NCBI GenBank assembly: GCA_934247935.1
Contig: CAKQKE010000012.1
Location: 1-63,837 of the forward strand
From: an uncultured Clostridia bacterium
Lineage (GTDB): Bacteria; Bacillota; Clostridia; Christensenellales; Borkfalkiaceae
Direction of reading: 5' to 3'
Length of the DNA: 63,837 nt
The number at the start of each line of letters is the position of its first letter. Position 1 is the stretch's first letter. Made by a program: the position numbers and the translations under genes. The notes under the pieces were generated by a model. That model was not told where the DNA came from, did not search any database, and saw only the letters and a list, made by a program, of their open reading frames with translations. Positions 61,352 through 63,837 of this stretch are shown here, piece after piece.

Positions 61352-61524
61352 AACCACGCGATAGTCGCGTGGTTCAAAAAAGGTTAACCGGTGAGGAATA
61401 GACATAAAAACTCCGCTTGTGTATAATAAATTTGTGACCTGCCAGTTACAAATAAAACACAAGCGGAGGACATTAAATGAATAAAACAAATAATGACAGA
61501 AACAGTTTAGCACAAGGTAAATAG
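61352..61524 (+). mobile_element. Remnant of an IS200-type element (5' end and first tnpA codons)
   Basis: AACCACGCGA pairs with TCGCGTGGTT (61352-61374), an IS200/IS605-type end hairpin. A second hairpin, ACTCCGCTTGTGT with ACACAAGCGGAG (61410-61467), would hide the SD (GCGGAGGA). After it, ATG 61477 opens NKTNNDRNSLAQGK and then a TAG, like the start of IS200 TnpA (NSLA-x-x-K-W). The rest of the transposase is missing. An RBS-masking hairpin is a known IS200 regulatory feature. Confidence 0.75.
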
Positions 61525-61604
61525 CCTTGGGGATTAAATTAAACAACAGCAAATAGCAAGTTCGTAAGAAAGAAACCTGAGAATTAGTTTCTTTCTTTTC
61601 TTTG

Positions 61605-62312
61605 TTAAGTTTTATTGCTGAAACAAAGTTTTTGTAGTAATTTTAAATTAGCATCAAATTCAAAAGGCAATAAGTTTTTAGTATGGGAATAGATTGACCC
61701 ATAGCGATATTTTAGGGGTAAGTTCTCATAATTGATACCTTTTGGTTTTAATGCGGGAATGACTGTTTCAGAGGTATGTAACTTATAGTCGATGTGATTT
61801 TCTGCTTTTAATTGCATTAAGTATTTGTCAATAGCATACGCTTGTCGTGCCAAAAAATAGTCGATTGTTTCTTGCTTATTTAATTCAATTATGCGCGCAT
61901 CAAATATCCAATCTTTATTTTGTAAATCCAAATTGTGTTTTTGCGCATTTCTGTGAAAAGATAAGGCAAGTTTAGCCGATAGTAACGACAATAATTTTTC
62001 AATTCGATTATTCTGACTATTGCTATTATGCACACCCCGTATCAGTATGGAGATTTCGTCACTGAAAGAATACCCGAATATTACGTTTTGAGTCGTTTTA
62101 CAAAACTCATTGAATGTATCTTCCATCGTATCAAAAAATGGCTCATTTATTGCTTTATGATCTATCTTGAATGCCGCGGTCATTTCTTTGCCATCAAAAC
62201 GGATGATATAATAGTTACCCTTTTTTAATTTCAAATTGTATTGTTCTTCTTTACATTTAAGCGGTTTATACTTTTCTTGTGCATATCCATAGCTATATTT
62301 TTCTTTTGCCAT
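61605..62312 (-). CDS. Thg1-like 3'-5' RNA polymerase
   Basis: A 235-residue tRNAHis-guanylyltransferase-family protein. YYIIRFDGKEMTAAF (metal Asp40, Gly41), YSFSDEIS (Asp85, Glu86), IFDARIIELN and DYFLARQ, and finally KGINYENLPLKYRYGS match the Thg1 fold (palm-like polymerase running 3'-5'). Bacterial Thg1-like proteins repair 5'-truncated tRNAs in a template-dependent way in vitro. No tRNA-specific domain is added. It starts 9 bases after the RNase III gene and is surely co-transcribed. The function of this pairing is not known to me. Confidence 0.9.
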   Translation of the reverse strand: MAKEKYSYGYAQEKYKPLKCKEEQYNLKLKKGNYYIIRFDGKEMTAAFKIDHKAINEPFFDTMEDTFNEFCKTTQNVIFGYSFSDEISILIRGVHNSNSQNNRIEKLLSLLSAKLALSFHRNAQKHNLDLQNKDWIFDARIIELNKQETIDYFLARQAYAIDKYLMQLKAENHIDYKLHTSETVIPALKPKGINYENLPLKYRYGSIYSHTKNLLPFEFDANLKLLQKLCFSNKT

Positions 62313-62321
62313 AATATCACC

Positions 62322-63296
62322 TCAATCAATCCCGCCGATAGCTTTGAGCATATTGTAAGCTGCTTGTTTTTTTGCTTCTTTAACGCGGCTGCCTGTTCCG
62401 TCAACCCGGCTATTATTCAGATAGCAACGAACGGTAAAAGTATGACTGTTATCTTCGTGTATTTCGTCGTTGATTGTTTCATAATACGGCAAATCGTAAT
62501 CTTCTTGCCTGCAATATTCTTGAAGCATATTGATTGCATTTTCATAAGATACAATAAAATTACTTATCTTCGGCTCAAAATCTTCTTCCAATTTTTGCAA
62601 AGCGTATTCGGCGGCGTTGTTTTCCGCTTCCTTACGATTGTGTCCCTCGCCACGCTCGCGTATGCCAAGTTCTTCGATTTCACAATAGGAAATAAAGCCG
62701 TCCCAAGATTGTCGCGTATCGTAAGTCGGTAAATCGTATCCGTAACGCTGACACCATTCTTGCACGTCGTTTTTGTAACTAATTCGAATTTCTCCGTCGT
62801 TCTCTTTTAAGAATCTGTCTATATCGAGAATGTTTTTAACAACTTTTTCGGTCTTTTTCAAATTGCGGTTTGTATCTAAATAAACCGCACCTACAATGCT
62901 TTCAAACAAATCTTCCAAAACGGATTTGCCGTTGCGAACGCCTTGTCCTTCGTCGCCGATACTCATCCGCAAATAATCGTGTAAACAATGTTTACTCATT
63001 TGTTTGGCAAGGAACTGTTTGTTGACGAGCGCACTTTTCATCATACTGAAATCGCCCACATCGCGGCAAGCATACAAACCGCTTCCATCGCGCCCCGAAT
63101 ATTTGTCAATAAGAATGTTTACGACAATAAGGGATAGAACGGAGTCCCCGATAAACTCTAAAAGTTCGTTGTCTTGGTCTTCGGGATGCTCGTAATGGTA
63201 TGACGAGCGTGTAAACGCTTGGGAAATGAGTTGCTTATCTGTAAACTCATATCCGACAGTGCGTTCAATGGATTCAATCGCGTCTTTCTTTAACAT
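62322..63296 (-). CDS. RNase III-family endonuclease with two dsRNA-binding domains
   Basis: 324 residues. The catalytic domain (1-160) has NELLEFIGDSVL with Glu44, Glu47 and Asp51, and VLEDLFESIVGAVYLD with Asp129 and Glu132, so all four metal ligands are present. Two dsRBDs follow (about 173-238 and 251-320; the second ends SRVKEAKKQAAYNMLKAIGG), whereas housekeeping bacterial RNase III has one. Thus probably not the rRNA-processing enzyme but an accessory version. Paired with the Thg1-like gene. SD GGAGG with a 7-base spacing. It has a structured leader of its own. Confidence 0.93.
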   Translation of the reverse strand: MLKKDAIESIERTVGYEFTDKQLISQAFTRSSYHYEHPEDQDNELLEFIGDSVLSLIVVNILIDKYSGRDGSGLYACRDVGDFSMMKSALVNKQFLAKQMSKHCLHDYLRMSIGDEGQGVRNGKSVLEDLFESIVGAVYLDTNRNLKKTEKVVKNILDIDRFLKENDGEIRISYKNDVQEWCQRYGYDLPTYDTRQSWDGFISYCEIEELGIRERGEGHNRKEAENNAAEYALQKLEEDFEPKISNFIVSYENAINMLQEYCRQEDYDLPYYETINDEIHEDNSHTFTVRCYLNNSRVDGTGSRVKEAKKQAAYNMLKAIGGID

Positions 63297-63324
63297 AAAA
63301 AATATCCTCCGAAAAAATTATTTC

Positions 63325-63473
63325 GCAAAGGATATAAAAAGAGCTTGCATATTAGAATACACCTATTCGTATTAAACAAGCAAACAATATGTTAAATTAA
63401 ATTTTATACATTTCAGGCAAAGCCGCGATACTTTGACGAAAATATATAACACGTAAGTTAATATATCCTTTGC
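63325..63473 (-). ncRNA. Structured leader / candidate RNA closed by a 12-bp stem
   Basis: GCAAAGGATATA (63325-63336) and TATATCCTTTGC (63462-63473) are perfect inverted repeats around 125 bases. Inside, on the - strand, GCTTG pairs with CAAGC and encloses GAATA/TATTC. The promoter at 63480-63508 would start transcription at the first base of the outer stem. The RNase III ATG follows about 30 bases after the stem. It could be an RNase III substrate that gives self-control, or a processed small RNA. Confidence 0.6.
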
Positions 63474-63479
63474 AGTTTA

Positions 63480-63508
63480 ATTCTATCATACTGTCGAATT
63501 ATTGTCAA
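63480..63508 (-). promoter_or_regulatory. Promoter of the RNase III-Thg1 operon
   Basis: On the - strand TTGACA, a 17-base spacer, then TAGAAT; start predicted at about 63473. Confidence 0.85.
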
Positions 63509-63616
63509 GAAATTTTAACAGCAGAATTGTTATCGAAATTTGGATTGTATTTGTTCGATAATAAAATGAGATATCGCATAGTTTTTTCTAAAAAAACGTG
63601 TCGAAATGTGCTATAA

Positions 63617-63837
63617 TACCGCAAATGCTCGGCAAAAGAAAGCGCGAGTATGTTAAGCGCGGCAAGAAGTGAGATAAAGAAAGAGGAGAACAGACGATTC
63701 GAGATAGAGCGGATAATAGTGAAGCTCTACGAAGAAAAGGTTTGCGGAACAATGCCCGAAGAACGATTTGATTTTCTTGCTAAATCTTATGAAACGGAGC
63801 AAGCGGAACTACGGGCAAAAACGGAAGAATTAAAAAA
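63617..63837 (+). pseudogene. Fragment of a large serine recombinase (coiled-coil region), runs off the window
   Basis: The + strand reads IERIIVKLYEEKVCGTMPEE then RFDFLAKSYETEQAELRAKT, the conserved coiled-coil/hinge text of large serine integrases (IVRLYED-VSG-ISEERF type). A stop codon lies just upstream in frame and no catalytic domain is present, so the 5' part is lost. Continues past the end of the window. Confidence 0.75.

Noticed and set aside
62322..63296. Calling this gene the housekeeping rnc
   Set aside because: It has two dsRBDs and lies in a mobile context with a Thg1-like gene rather than beside smc/ftsY or acpP as is usual; the genome should hold another RNase III, which I cannot check.

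Overview
This window looks like a chromosomal segment of an endospore-forming, low-to-moderate GC member of the Clostridia. The evidence is the set of sporulation genes (spoVB-like, spmA/spmB, yabP/yabQ, ylmC/ymxH), the Firmicute-type riboswitches, strong SD sequences and consensus sigma-A promoters. The two giant BspA-like leucine-rich-repeat lipoproteins suggest a host-associated, probably gut, lifestyle. I cannot name the species. Everything here was read by eye; no alignments or folding programs were run, and edges of non-coding features are accurate to a few bases.

Layout. 0-4.4 kb: a DUF421/DUF4363 membrane pair, a folate ECF transporter S component behind a THF riboswitch, a SpoVB-like flippase and a small LysM protein. 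4.5-11.7 kb: a parE-parC-like type IIA topoisomerase operon followed by a very acidic 27-residue-repeat protein. 11.8-13.8 kb: rlmA and gapA. 14-18 kb: an accessory block with a structured RNA, an EcoRI-type adenine methyltransferase overlapping a DUF262-HNH nuclease, then a membrane zinc-ribbon protein divergent from a probably leaderless XRE repressor with twin operators. 18-23.5 kb: spmAB, metG, tatD, radical SAM, rsmA. 23.5-31.2 kb: a manganese (yybP-ykoY) riboswitch and CaCA exchanger, a coat/SPOCS-like protein, a phosphoesterase, an orphan PTS IIC, and the yabP-yabQ-divIC-ppx-M50 run. 31.3-34.1 kb: a lysine-riboswitch-controlled ABC importer whose binding protein appears circularly permuted. 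34.2-38.8 kb: gyrB-gyrA. 38.9-45.4 kb: small enzymes, lipoproteins, tRNA-Gly(CCC), a CMP-kinase-like protein and class I LysRS. 45.6-54 kb: duplicated LRR lipoprotein genes with their flanks, and a CsoR repressor between them. 54-61 kb: ylmC, ygiQ, nrdR, an Rrf2-nifS-nifU Fe-S module and a SUKH-like protein. 61.3 kb to the end: an island with an IS200 remnant, a Thg1-like 3'-5' RNA polymerase paired with a two-dsRBD RNase III behind a structured leader, and a serine-recombinase fragment.

The most unusual items are: the RNase III + Thg1-like operon with its hairpin-closed leader; the 142-nt multi-stem RNA beside the restriction-modification-like genes, built in a similar way (promoter start placed at the first base of a long closing helix); the permuted lysine-binding protein; and a family of intergenic palindromes with an ATACGTAT-like core.

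Metabolic logic. Three riboswitches link cofactor, metal and amino-acid levels to transporters (folate, Mn2+/Ca2+, lysine). The Rrf2 protein probably represses nifS-nifU through a palindrome at their promoter. Two complete gyrase/topo IV pairs lie within 35 kb.
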